From positions 171,861,315 through 171,925,314 of the forward strand of contig OV050030.1 in NCBI GenBank assembly GCA_920105625.2: a stretch of DNA of 64,000 nt. The letters run 5' to 3'. The notes under the pieces are model-generated. The model did no database searches. It saw only the letters and a program-made list of their open reading frames with translations, and was not told where the DNA came from. Made by a program: the position numbers and the translations under genes. Positions within the stretch are counted from its first letter, which is position 1. Each line of letters begins with the position of its first letter. The stretch is from Clusia tigrina. Its lineage: Eukaryota > Arthropoda > Insecta > Diptera > Clusiidae. Below, piece by piece: positions 1 to 11,067 of this stretch.

Positions 1-1
1 C

Positions 2-769
2 TCTCACCTATCACTGATTCTTAACAAATTAGGCTGCTTAGAAGTTAGTACAGAATCCCTTCAGATTCTCACCCAAACATATAGAGAAAAAGCACTTCAT
101 ACTTTCATTCGAGGACTTAACGGTGAACTTCCAAAACTGTTAGGAATAAAAGAACCAGCTGACTTACCACAAGCGTTACATTTATGTTTAAAGCTAGAAA
201 ATCAGAATTTCCGAACCAACTATGCCAATAACCAACAACAAGCCACCAGAAAATACAATTCAAATTTAACCCCACCTCTACCAAATAGAAATATGCCTAT
301 GCAACGCTTCAGATAAAATTTTCATCCTTAAATAGCATACATTCCTAATCCTCAAACTCCCACATTCCCAAAACCAATCCAAAATACGAAACAACAACTT
401 GACCAATACCCACTGAGACAACCACCCCCAAGGCCATACGCTCCCAAACCTTTACCAAAACCAGAACCTATGGACATCGACGTAAGCCTTCGCTCAAAAA
501 GAATTGACTATATGAATAGACCAAGACCAGCACAAGTCCCAGGAAAAAGACCACCGCCCTCCCAACGTACCTTCATCCCTCACAAGACCCAACGAACATT
601 CCATATAGACACTGAACACGACAGTAATGACCTCAATGAATACGAACATGACCAAAACGAAGAGGAATACGAGCAAACTTTAGACGAGTACCTAACAACC
701 ATAGAATCTGAACAACAAGATTATACAGAACAATCTTCAGAGCTTAACGACATTCATTTTTTAGAATGA
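2..769 (+). pseudogene. gag: E1 gag, C-terminal part
   Basis: The structural protein gene of the errantivirus, entered from outside the window in frame 2. The first 100 codons look like a capsid C-terminus (hydrophobic and charged helices, then an Asn/Gln-rich linker). After stops at 314-316 and 329-331 the frame continues as a proline-rich stretch and then a strongly acidic tail (about residues 30-99 of the segment 470-769, rich in Asp, Glu, Asn and Gln). No CCHC knuckle is seen, which is normal for this group. The frame ends at TGA 767-769 and overlaps the pol frame, which lies at -1. The two internal stops make it non-functional. Confidence 0.8.
757..763 (+). other. -1 ribosomal frameshift slippery site (gag/pol)
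   Basis: TTTTTTA, read in the gag frame as T TTT TTA, fits the X XXY YYZ heptamer. It lies two codons before the gag stop, and pol opens in the -1 frame at once. The position and frame are exactly those needed for Gag-Pol expression in retroelements of this kind. Confidence 0.7.
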
Positions 770-3700
770 CGAGCTCTTCATTGCCATATTTTGAATGTCA
801 ACAGAAGAGCGGAAAAATTTTAAGATTTCTCATAGACACGGGATCAAGCAAGAACTATATCCAACCCGGTCTTGCAAAAAAAACTATTCCCAACGAAACA
901 CCTTTCCATGCTAAGTCAATCGCAGGAGACGTAAAAATTCAGGAACACACATTCATAAACTTATTTAATCTTGAAGACAAGCATACATTTTTCATTATGC
1001 CAACTTTGCAATAATTTCATGGCATTTTAGGCAACGATAGCCTTAAAGAACTCAATGCGATAATCCATACAAATAAAAACTACATGCAAATAAAAAACAG
1101 TAAATGGGTAAAAATAAAACAACTAACTTAAAAATCAGTTAATTCAATCGATATTCGTGACGAACATATGACACAACAGCAAAAACACTCTATTAAAAAC
1201 ACAGTCAACAAATTCCCTAAATTATTCACTGAACCGGACGAAAAACTGACATACACTACAAAAGTCTTTGGCGAAATTCGCACATCCTCCGACGAACCCG
1301 TTTATAGTAAATCTTACCCATACCCTAATTCTTTGAAAAATGAAGTCGAAAATCAAGTGAAGCAAATGCTTAATGATGGTATAATCAGACCATCAAGGTC
1401 CCCTTATAACTCCCCAGTATGGGTCGTAGAAAAAAAATCTGATTCCAAGGGTAACAAGCAATATAGGATGGTCATAGACTATCGCAAACTAAATACAGTT
1501 ACCATAGCTGATAGGTACCCAATACCCGAAATCTCAGAAGTTATCTCACAATTAGGAAATTGCGAATATTTCTCGGTCCTAGATCTAAAGAGTGGCTTCC
1601 ACCAAATCCCTCTCAAGGAGGAAGACAAGGAAAAGACAGCATTCGCGATCAACAACGCTAAGTACGAATTCAATCGCTTACCATTTGGTCTAAAAAACGC
1701 GCCATCAATCTTCCAACGCGCACTCGATGATATTTGACGTAATAACGTATATATTGACGATATAGTCATATTTAGCAAAAGCGAACACGACCACTCACAA
1801 CATATTGAACTTATATTCGAAGCTTTGGAAAACGCGAACATGAAAGTACAGCTTGATAAATGTCATTTCTATCAAGAAGAAGTAGAATTTCTAGGGTTTA
1901 TCATTTCTCCGCAAGGAATAAAAACAAATCCCAAAAAAATTGAAGCTGTAGCAAACTTCCCGACACCTAAAACAATAAAAGATCTACGAGCATTTTTAAG
2001 TCTATCAGGTTACTACAGGCGTTTCGTGCAAGACTATGCAAAAATCGCGAAACCATTGACATCCCTCCTAAGAGGAGAGGAAGGCCGAATATCAAAAAAG
2101 CAATCGGCAAAAATACTAATTAATCTGAACGCCGAAGCCCTTGAAGCCTTCAGAAAATTAAAAAATTCACTTATTTCCAAAGACACCCTGCTCTCATACC
2201 CAAATTACAATGAATGCTTTGAACTAACAACAGACGCATCAAGTTATGCAATTGGCGCAGTGTTGTCACAAAAAGATACGCCAATCTCATTCATCTCTCG
2301 AACCCTCAACAAAGCAGAAGAACATTACGCAACAAACGAGAAGGAGATGCTGGCTATAATTTGGGCCCTAAATTCTTTTCGCAACTATCTTTATGGATCT
2401 CGCAAGGCTATAATTCATACTGACCACCAACCTCTCACCTACGCCCTAAGTAATAAAAATAACAATAGTAAGATGAAACGATGGAAGGCCATACTAGAAG
2501 AGTATAACTACGAATTACTATACAAACCAGGGAAAAGTAACGTAGTTGCAGACGCCTTGTCAAGAATTCCGTTACAATCGCAAGTAAATTCAATGTCCAC
2601 GATGACGCATGGCGACGACAGTTCAGGACAAAATCTTATAAGTAGCGTCGAAGCCCCCATCAACGTATTCAAGAATCAGATCATTCTCAACATAGGTCCT
2701 ACCACACCATACAAATTTCAGATTGTATTTCCGACATACCACAGACACACAATAACAGAATTTGATTACACCACAGAAAAACTAATAGAAATCCTAAAAA
2801 AAAACCTTAATCCCTCTGTTATAAATGGTATAAAAACATCAGAACCAATAATGGGCAAAATTCAAGAAGTTTACCCAGATCATTTTTCAAGATATCGAGT
2901 CAGGTTCACAAGGCACCAAGTTGAAGACGTTGTCAATGAAGAACAACAACAAGGTATAATTATTGAAACACACAAACGAGCCCATAGAAACACAAAAGAA
3001 AATAAAATTCAAATTTTAGAGAAGTACTATTTTCCAGGCATGAACAACAAAATAAAGAAAGTAGTTAAACAATGTACTGTTTGCAAGCTTAATAAATATG
3101 ACCGACATCCCACTAATCCCGAACTTAAAGAAACACCCATCCCTACACATCCCGGACACACCCTCCACATCGATATTTATAAAACAGAAAAGAACCTCGT
3201 CTTAACCGCAATTGATAAGTTTTCTAAATATGCCCAAGGTAAAGTCATAAAATCAAAAGCAATCGAATATGTAAAAGAACCACTACGTCAACTTCTGTTC
3301 CTATATGGAGTCCCAAAAGTTATCGTTGTTGATAACGAAAAATCCCTCAACTCATCTTCAATAAACTTTATGGTTGAAGACCAATTAGGTATTCAAATTT
3401 TTAGGTCACCCCCTTACAAAAGCTCTGTTAACGGCCAAATAGAACGATTTCATTCAACACTTTCAGAAATCATTAGATGCCTGAAATCAGACGGAACCCA
3501 CCGATCCTTTATAGAACTTCTAGACAGATCTATCTACGAATACAATTCCTCAATACACTCAACAACTGGAAAAAAACCCATTGAAATATTCTTTGGACGA
3601 AACACAAACATAGACCCTGAACAGTACGAGAAAGCCAGACAAGACAATATTCAAAGACTAAAAGAAAAGCAATACAAAGATATTAAATATCACAATAAAA

Positions 3701-3876
3701 ATCGACTACCTATCATAACATACAATCCAGGTGACACAGTTTACGTTAAAATTCACAGTCGTCTAGGATCCAAAATCTCACCTAAATACAAACCAGAAAC
3801 AGTAAAAGAAAACACAACAACCACAATCCTTACAGAATCAAACAGAGTAGTACATAAAAGTAACATTAAAAACTAA
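766..3876 (+). pseudogene. pol: E1 pol: protease, reverse transcriptase, RNase H, integrase
   Basis: One continuous frame (frame 1) broken by stops at 1012-1014, 1129-1131 and 1735-1737. Domains in order: aspartic protease with DTGSSKNYI near 838; RT from about 1290, with VIDYRKLN, the LDLKSGFHQI block and the active-site YIDD just after the third stop (about 1750); RNase H with TDASSYAIGAVLS near 2233 and TDHQPL near 2420; integrase zinc region (H..H..CTVC, 2970-3090); and the DDE core with HIDIY, VVDNEKS and QIERFHST (about 3165-3450). All catalytic residues remain, so only the stops disable it. The closest general type is the 17.6/297/tom errantivirus group. Confidence 0.93.
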
Positions 3877-3920
3877 ATCCCCTTTAATATGCTGGAAACA
3901 TAAAAAATAAACCAAACATA

Positions 3921-3930
3921 TTCTTTTCAG
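3921..3930 (+). other. Candidate 3' splice site for env mRNA
   Basis: TTCTTTTCAG stands directly upstream of an open frame that starts with a hydrophobic signal-peptide-like run (from 3932) and lacks its own nearby ATG. Errantivirus env is translated from a spliced mRNA with an acceptor at this place. The donor would be upstream of the window. Confidence 0.55.
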
Positions 3931-5450
3931 ACTACTCGTATTCCTGATTACAACAAACGCAGAATTATTGCTGACCGACTATTCCTCCGCTCATCTAATA
4001 ACTATAGACGATGGACAAGCAAAAATACAAAATGGAACCTTTAATTTTATTCACATAATAGACTTAAAAACATACGAACAATTCTTATATGACACAGATA
4101 AATATGTAAATACAAGCATCGAGAAAAATAGCCTTTATTACCCACTACTCAAACACGAAATCTCTCAGTCCATAGACATTTTAAACCAAATTAAACCATT
4201 GCATTCTGAAAACAGAAGTAAAAGGTCAATAAATATGTTGGGCACAGCATGGAAATATCTAGCCGGCAGTCCCGACCATGATGAACTACAGTATATAGAA
4301 AATAATCTGGAAGAACTAAATAAAAATAACAATCGGCAGATAACAGTAAACAGTGCACTTACCAAGCGAATTAACGAATTATCAAACATAACGGACCAAC
4401 TCAGAAACTCACTAAGGAAAAGCGAATACGTAAACAATGAAATAGCTTCAAATATCCAAAATAGAATAAGACTCATTAAAGAAGAATTAACAAACATTAG
4501 ATATGCAATTGAATGGGCTAAGGCAAATATGATTAACTCTATATTATTTAATAAAAATGAGGTAAAAGAAGTACTAGAAAAGCTAAGAAATGAAAACATG
4601 CCATTCAGAAGCATTGAAGATGCGCTAGGATTCACAAAAATCAAAATCTTATATAATGGAACGAATATTATGTATTTAATTAAAATCCCAATGACAACAG
4701 AGACTTTATGTAAAAACCGTAATTAGAGCTATTAAAAGAAATGAAACAATTATTGATATCCCATACAAATCGTTACTAATTAACGACCACGAAATATTTG
4801 GTATACAAAACAAATGTAATAAATATAATTCCATTAATATATGTAACCACAATAATTTAATAAATTTAACAAACGACCTGTGCGTAAGTAGACTAATATA
4901 TGGTCTTGAGTCTTTTTGCAATATAACAAATAACCAACACATACCTACAATAGAAGAAATTTCTCCTGGAATCTTGCTATTAAATAATTTTAATGGAAGT
5001 TGTTTCTTTAAAGAATCAAATCATAACTTAAAAGGCACGTTTTTAATTAAATTCCATAACGAAACCATTCGAGTAAATAATAAAATATTTAGTAATATCG
5101 AGATTCCACAAATGAATATCAAACCATCAATAATGCAACCAACACCCATAGAATTAAGTAGATACAAGATATTATCTTTAGAATCATTAGAAGAATTACA
5201 CATTAATAATACACATTCAATTAAGTCCATTCAGCACAACATGTTTATAAATAGAATATCATCATTTGTCTCAATAAGTAGTATTACTTTGTTTATAATA
5301 GCCATTATAATTATTAAATATCCACCCAAAAATATCGAACTTGTCATCCAACAACCAGAAGCCGAAGCACCTAGACCACCAGCAACAAAATTCGAATCTC
5401 CAATAATCACAGCGACACTGCCAAAACTCAACGACCTACCGTATTTCTGA
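3931..5450 (+). pseudogene. env: E1 env (membrane fusion protein), frameshifted
   Basis: Envelope gene of the errantivirus. It begins after the putative splice site with a signal-like segment (LLVFLITT). A furin site RSKR is at about 4213-4224, followed by a hydrophobic fusion-peptide-like segment and then Asn/Leu-rich heptad-like coiled coil (4290-4560). The first frame ends at 4726 because of a shift of one base near 4700-4715. The other frame then runs on to 5450. A transmembrane segment rich in Ile and Phe lies at about 5255-5320, followed by a proline-rich cytoplasmic tail. This order matches the F-like Env proteins of insect errantiviruses. The frameshift separates the fusion region from the membrane anchor, so it is not functional as it stands. 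Confidence 0.85.
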
Positions 5451-5470
5451 CGATTGTGGACAATCGTTTT

Positions 5471-5481
5471 AAGAGGGGAAG
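5471..5481 (+). other. E1 polypurine tract
   Basis: AAGAGGGGAAG lies immediately before the LTR start AGTTAAC, where plus-strand priming occurs in LTR retroelements. Confidence 0.75.
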
Positions 5482-5893
5482 AGTTAACAACAAATATGTT
5501 AACAAAACAAAAGCCAATAAACTTAGTAACAGTTTTTGCGTAACAACATTGAGAACCATAGCACCGAAACTGCAAAGCCAAACGATTGGACAAGAGCACA
5601 TCGACCGCTCCAATTAAAATAAACTCTGATCAACTAGTAAATAAATAACACGTCGATCGCTCCAATCGAAATAAACGCTGACTGCCCCAGAAAAAGAAAT
5701 GCTGACAAAAACCCCTGCACGCGCTAGTGCACGAAAACAACAACAACAACAACATAGTTAAGTTATTAATTAAGAACTTTCTTGTTAAACTTAAGAATAA
5801 TTGTAATTCACTCCTAAAGTAGCAGTCAATAAAGACGCACTGTCATCAGTGCTAGTTTTTAAAAAAAATAAAATAATAAATATTTTATTAACT
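5482..5893 (+). repeat. E1 3' LTR (412 bp)
   Basis: It starts AGTTAA right after the purine tract and ends TTAACT, giving a terminal inverted repeat. It has a polyadenylation-type AATAAA near 5827 and a CAA-rich run at 5733-5752. TATA follows at 5894-5897 as the target duplication. Confidence 0.8.
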
Positions 5894-5996
5894 TATATAA
5901 CAGACATGTGTAACAACATAAAAAAAAAATGCAAACATCGAACATACTTAACTCACGAAAAGATGAAAATAACGGTTATCTTTTGATCACACCTCG
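5894..5996 (-). mobile_element. mariner end fragment (copy in the BEL 5' LTR)
   Basis: The last 103 bp of a mariner element, with the 28-bp terminal inverted repeat ending CACCTCG at 5996 and TA after it. It is homologous to 12430-12532 and sits at the same LTR position. The rest lies to the left of the inserted errantivirus, outside the window. Confidence 0.85.
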
Positions 5997-6166
5997 TATA
6001 TACATGTATCGCATACATGCCGATTAATTGTTGAGCTACAAATGAGCATAATTGTAAGAGCAATAAAAAGTGGTTTTTCGTGTGCTTTTCCACTTAAAAT
6101 AATTGTGTTTTTATTTAAGTCGGATTGCGGTAAGTATTGCCATAGTTTCATTGTCGATTCGGTACA
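5894..6166 (+). repeat. BEL/Pao 5' LTR, truncated, with mariner end inside
   Basis: It matches 12427-12702 over its full length at roughly 93-97%. The last 170 bp (5997-6166) pair with 12533-12702 and both end GNTACA. The left part of this LTR was cut off by insertion of the errantivirus at TATA. Sequence starting TTGGACCATG follows the LTR and is the likely primer-binding region, though I cannot name the tRNA. Confidence 0.78.
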
Positions 6167-6456
6167 TTGGACCATGTCGAGCCGGATCGTACCAGTGATC
6201 TATGCAATACAGCAAGTATGGTGCGATGCATGTAAATATGTACAAGGACTTACAGTATTAAGTAGCGCTATAAGTAATTATGTGCAAAATGAAATTGCGC
6301 CTTTAATTTAGGCATTCATTTGAGATGACGTCAGAGCAAAAAGTAAGAGAGTAAAAGCAGATCGCATATATATGCGTATGTTTGTAGTATTAAGTAGCTA
6401 TATACATATTCGTCTCAAAATTTAAATATGAGCGGGCGAAATTATGTGCAAATGAG

Positions 6457-7061
6457 CGAATAGACCAGTGCGGTTATTCGTCTCAAAATTGAATTTTAAG
6501 CAAGCGAAAATTCTGTACAAATGAGCGAATAAACTAGTGCGGTTATTCGTCTCAAAATTTAATTATGAGCGAGCGAAAATTATGTGGAAATGAGCGAAAA
6601 AACCAGTGTGGTTATTCGTCTCAAAATTTAAATATGAGCGGGCGAAATTATGTGCAAATGAGCGAATAGACCAGTGCGGTTATTCGTCTCAAAATTTAGT
6701 TATGAGCGAGCGAAAATTATGTGCAAATGAGCGAATAGACCTATGCGGTTATTCGACTCAAAATTTAATATGAGCGAACGAAAATTTTGTGGCAAATGAG
6801 CGAATAATCCAATGCGGTTATTCGACTCAAAATTTAAAAATTGAGCGAGCATTGGTGCAAATAATGTCGTGCTAGTGAGCGAATTAACCACTGTAGTTAT
6901 TCGGCTCAAAAAGTTATATAAGAGCGAGCAGTGGTGCAAATAATATCGTGCTAGTGAGCGAATTAATCAATGTGGTTATTCGGCTCAGGAAATTAAATAA
7001 GATCGTGCTTTAGTGCTGAGATGGTGAGCTAGGTGTGTGAATAAACCAATGCGGTTATTCG
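6457..7061 (+). repeat. Array of nine evenly spaced hairpin units in the BEL leader
   Basis: Nine units, each containing a 24-nt inverted repeat of the form CGAATA..CC-loop-GGTTATTCG, start at 6457, 6526, 6595, 6663, 6732, 6801, 6880, 6959 and 7038. The spacing is 68-69 bp for five steps and 79 bp for three. Between hairpins each unit carries CTCAAAATTTAA and GAGCGAGCGAAAATTATGTGCAAATGA-like sequence. The array lies between the 5' LTR and gag. Loops and side bases vary more than the stems. Confidence 0.85.
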
Positions 7062-7191
7062 ACTCTAAAATTTTAAAGGACAAATATGCAGTGTTGACAC
7101 GTCTGCAGAAGGAACATGGAGGAAAAAGTTATTTCTTCTTTCAAAATTAGTTAATTTTTCTTCTTTTCAACAACAACAGAGCAACGACAAG

Positions 7192-8305
7192 ATGAGCTAC
7201 CGGCAACACCAGTCGGCCTACAAAGCCTTCCGAAGAGCAACAGAGCACGTCAAAGCTGACGAGTTTGGGCGACTAGGGCTTGATGAATCCAAGGTGCGTT
7301 TGAATCGTTTGGAGCAACAGTGGGAGCGTTTTAATGAGCTCCATGAGGAGTTAGCATCCCGAGCGAAGCGCGACGAAAGCGCCGATCTATACAGATCAAT
7401 GGAGCGAGCAGAGCGCCGGTACTTCGGAGCGAGCGGTGCTCTGAAGAGGAAAACTGAGCAAGTGGGCCCAGCACGGAGCGCAGAGCAGAGTGCAAAGGAG
7501 CCGGGCTCAGTGCAGCTGACCATGTCGTTCCAGCAGCATGACCTCCAGAACACTTAGGGGGAATTTGACGGCAGCGTGACCAAGTGGCACGGTTTTTGCG
7601 ATTGGTTCGTCACTGCGGTGCATAGCAATGCGCAAATAGCGGCCTCTTACAAATTCTCATATTTGAAGAAGTCACTCACCCATAAGGCAGCGCGCACGTT
7701 GGGTGATTGGGAGCTCACTGACAACGGGTACAATGAAGCGTTGGAGCGGCTCAACCAAATATATGACCGCAAGTATCCGTTATGCTTTCCTGGAGCAGCA
7801 GGCCTCTGCTCTACCAGCACTGGAAGTCAAGCGAGCGCATCAATTGGAGCACGGGCGTGATCGAGCAACGGGCGCAGTACCCAAGAGCAGGGAGAGAAAG
7901 GGCCACGGTGTGAGTGCAACAGGAGCAGCACCGATACGAGCAAGCCAAGGGAAGCTGTGCGAGATATGCAGCGAAGATCACGCATTGTTTCGATGCCCAG
8001 ACTTCCAGTCACTCAATTTGAGAGCTAGGCAAGAGCTAGTTGGTAAACGCAACCTGTGCTACAACTGCCTGAAGAAGGGGCATAAGGCGTCGGAGTGCTT
8101 TGCGGGGCCATGTTTGCGGTGCCCAGGGGCGCAGAAGCATAATAGCGTGCTATGTGCAAAAAAAAGAGCCACAGCAGTAGGTGTTGGTGGCACAGCAGAT
8201 ATAGCGGGGAGCCGCCACGACAACAATGCCGAAGGTCAAGAGCGATTGACGGTACAGCAACCTTGCAAAGCGCGCAAGGGTAACAGAGCCTGGGCGAAGT
8301 GCTAA
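7192..8305 (+). pseudogene. gag: BEL/Pao gag
   Basis: It starts at ATG 7192 after the hairpin array. An N-terminal charged helical region (to 7554) is stopped by TAG at 7555, and the same frame then continues with the BEL capsid motif around KWHGFCDWF and AARTLGDWEL (7576-7790). A frame change and probable internal deletion near 7790 join it to the nucleocapsid part in frame 2. Three CCHC-type knuckles are seen: CEICSEDHALFRC (about 7958-7996), CYNCLKKGHKASEC (about 8057-8098) and CLRC..H..C (about 8113-8155). One stop plus one frameshift make it non-functional. Confidence 0.85.
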
Positions 8306-8418
8306 ATTTAAGAGCCTTTTTAACTTGAAATTTCAAAAACATAATAGAGCATTAAAAAAAAGAGCGAGATATTTCGAATTGTGCAACTTACTCTTTTCTT
8401 TTCATTGTAATTTAGAGA

Positions 8419-8700
8419 TGCAAGAGGCCTTGTTACCAACAGTTATGGTGCGTGTCGAGATTAAAGGAATGATATGTGGGCTAGTGCGAGCACTTATGGA
8501 CACTGGAGCGCAGCCAAATTTAATGAGTGCTGAATTCCGGCGAAAGTACCAGTTGCCAGTGCGATCACAGAGCAGCAAAATGATAGGAATATAAGGTAAA
8601 TCATTTGACATAAAGCAGTGTTTGAGTGCGAAGGTGTTTTCCTGTTACCCTATGAAGAGCGATAACGATTATTTAGAGACAGAGCTTTGGGTGCTACCAA
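8419..8700 (+). pseudogene. BEL/Pao protease region
   Basis: The retroviral-type aspartic protease of pol. LMDTGAQPNLMS at about 8490-8530 holds the catalytic Asp and matches the DTGA(Q) motif of BEL/Pao. The first frame stops at 8592. The following sequence (to about 8700) still reads like the C-terminal protease part (CYPMKSDNDYLETELWVLP) in another frame. Confidence 0.7.
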
Positions 8701-8706
8701 GAGAAT

Positions 8707-9180
8707 GTGCCCAGTGCTACCAAGAGAAAGTGCCCAGTTTTGCCAGCAAGAGATTTAGTGGAGATACCCATGCATTTTAAGGATGAGGGTTTATGGGCGG
8801 ATCCTGAGTTTTGGAAGGCGAGACCAGTCGAGCTACTGTTTGGAGCAAATATGGTGGCCAGAGCCATTAGGGCGATAATGCCAAATGAGCTGCAAGGCAT
8901 TGCCATATATGAGAGCATGTTTGGGCAAGTCATTTTCGGGGCACAACTCTGTGAGAGAGATGAGGAGCAGGAATATGGAGACTTATACTAGAGATGAAAC
9001 AGGTCGTTTTATTGTGACAATTCCAGTGAAAGAGACGGTGCAAGGTTTAGGCACTTCCAGAGCAATAGCATTGCGCAGGTTTATGTACTAGGAGCGGAAA
9101 TTAGAGAAAGACTCAGAGCTGAGAGAGCAATACGTAGAATTCATGAGAGAGTATGAGAGATAGGGCATTTAGAGCAATTT
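8707..9180 (+). pseudogene. BEL/Pao reverse transcriptase N-terminal remnant
   Basis: 8707-8991 reads WADPEFWKARPVELLFGAN and then a FGQVIFGAQL-like segment, typical of the PR-RT junction of BEL/Pao. In another frame, 8990-9170 gives RDETGRFIVTIPVKE and ALRRF, the conserved RT entry block. Just after this the sequence jumps to RNase H-like text, so the fingers/palm with the YxDD active site is missing. Confidence 0.72.
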
Positions 9181-9191
9181 AAAATTAGCAG

Positions 9192-11067
9192 GTGGATTGG
9201 TACCACAACCAGCAAGTGGAGCCAAATATACTGACGTCTAAGGCGCGCATAGCTCCTTTGAAGACGATTACAGTACCAAAGCTTGAACTGTCAGCAGCCA
9301 AATTACTGGCACAGCTACTATGCAGCGTGAGCAAAGAAATGGATTGTGCAAGATGTGAGCACAGCTTGTGGACAGATTCACAGGTTGTTCTGCACTGGAT
9401 TAGAAAACTACCATGTGAACTGAAGATGTATGAAGCAAATAGAGTTTCAGAGATACAGACTCACACAGAGCTTGGGCGTTGGCGCTATGTATACCCAGCA
9501 GATTTGTTAACTAGAGGCGTAACAGCGAGATAGCTAGTTGGTAATAAGCTCTGGTTATATGGACCGGAGTTGTTACGTAAATCAGAAATCAGTTGGCCAG
9601 CTAACATTTTTGAGCCGGAAAAACCAACTGAAGGGCTTAGCGAGGTGGGAGCGTATCACGTGCCATATTCACGCGAGTTTTAGCAAATATTTATACCGAG
9701 CAGGGGCAAGAGCATGGCGCTGATTGACTATGCGCGAAGTCTAGAGAAGAGCATCAACATATTGAGCTACATCATCAGGTTTGTGCGTAGAGCAAGGCAG
9801 AGAAAGAGGAGGCGCAGATCTCGGCAGAACAACCGAATAGTGCAAGAACCAACAGTGGAGGAGAAATGTGAAGCAAGGGAATTCCTGCTTAAGCAGGCGC
9901 AGGAGAGCGATTTCAGACAAGAAATAGAAAAACTAAGAGAGATTGGGCAGGTGCAAGAAGGGAGCAAAATTAGTGCATTGAATCCAATAATGGACAGCAG
10001 GGGCCTATTGAGAGTGGGCGTCGATTGGGGAGATCAGAAGAAGCCTATGAGATGATGAATCCGGAGATAGTGAAGGATGGTTCTCGAACAGCATGGCTGA
10101 TAATGGACCACGCTCACCGTACGACTAGGCATGGTGCGGTGCAAGTGATGATGCAATTCATCAGACAAAAGTTTTGGATTCCAAAACTACGGAGCCAATT
10201 AAGAGCTTTTCTCCACAAGTGCGTGGAGTGCGCGCGCTATAATCACAGATTTGAGCAACAGCTGATGTCTGAATTGCCAGGCGACACGGTGCAAGTGGGC
10301 AAGCCTTTTCTATATACAGGTATTGATTGCGCAGGTCCTTTTAGAGCAAAGGGAGTGCAAAGAGCAGGAGAGCGAATGAGCGAGCGTAAGTGCTGGGTGG
10401 CTATATTTGTTTGCCTAAAAACAAAGGCCATTCATATTGACATTGTTTCCGATTTAACCATTTTCCCTTTATTGCTTGTTATGAGCGCTTTATTTGCAGA
10501 AGAGGGAGATGTGAGCGAATATACAGTGACAATGGTACATCATTTGTAGGTACATCATTTGTGGGCATTGCTGAGCAAAAATTTTAACACAAGAGCAGCT
10601 ATCTACCCTCCTAGTAGAGATAGAAGAAATTTTGAACTCAAGGTCTTCGACACCTTTGAGTGCTGATGCGGAAGATATTCAGGCCTTGACGCCAGGGCAT
10701 TTTTTTTTTGATAGGGGAGCCATTGATCATTCCCTTACCATTCGTGAGCGAGCAGCAGTAAAACATGAAAGGAGCAAGTTTGTGGAGAGCACGCCAGAAA
10801 ATGATTGAGCATTTCTGGAAGAGGTGGAGAGAGGAATATTTGACGACGTTGCAAGAGCGTAAAAAATGGCGCAGAGAACGAGAGCCAATGAGCCTGGATC
10901 AATTAGTGCTGATCAAGAGTGAACTTTTTCCACCAGCGCAATGGGCTTTGGGTACAATTAGTGAGCTAATAAGGAGCCGAGATGGTCTAATACGTTCAGT
11001 CATTGTGCAGACGGCCAAAGACCGTTTGACAAGGCCTGTTCAGAAGATATGTGTGCTTCCAGCGAAT
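9192..11067 (+). pseudogene. BEL/Pao RNase H and integrase remnant
   Basis: 9192-9533 has KLELSAAKLLAQL and LWTDSQVVLHWIRK, the BEL RNase H-like block with its Asp. 9714-10055 is the linker before integrase. 10025-10549 carries the zinc region (H..H, then CVECARY) and YTGIDCAGPF with the first catalytic Asp. SDNGTSFVG with the second Asp follows at about 10525-10550 across a small insertion repeating the text GTACATCATTTGT. 10620-11067 is the C-terminal region in changing frames. Several stops and frameshifts are present. Confidence 0.82.

Larger units (their letters stand above)
1..5893 (+). mobile_element. Errantivirus (Ty3/gypsy with env), 3' part, copy E1
   Basis: The end of gag, all of pol, an env gene, a purine tract and a 3' LTR lie in the usual order of insect errantiviruses. 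The 5' LTR and the start of gag are outside the window. The right edge is sharp: the LTR ends TTAACT at 5893 and is followed by TATA (5894-5897), the usual 4-bp target of the 17.6/297/tom group. Beyond it the sequence is mariner DNA that is uninterrupted at 12428 onward. Pol has three in-frame stops, gag has two and env has a frameshift, so this is a dead provirus. Confidence 0.92.

Noticed and set aside
6042..6311. 89-codon plus ORF crossing the BEL LTR end
   Set aside because: It crosses the LTR border and primer region and has no homologous frame beyond 12702.
6700..6939. 79-codon minus ORF with internal peptide repeats
   Set aside because: It is a by-product of the 69-bp hairpin units.
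6457..7061. Regular repeats with variable spacers, reminiscent of a CRISPR array
   Set aside because: The spacers are themselves similar to each other, there are no cas genes, and the array sits in the leader of a eukaryotic retrotransposon.
8292..8306. 15-bp exact match GGGCGAAGTGCTAAA also at about 43406
   Set aside because: The flanks do not match on either side, and one such match is expected by chance in 64 kb.
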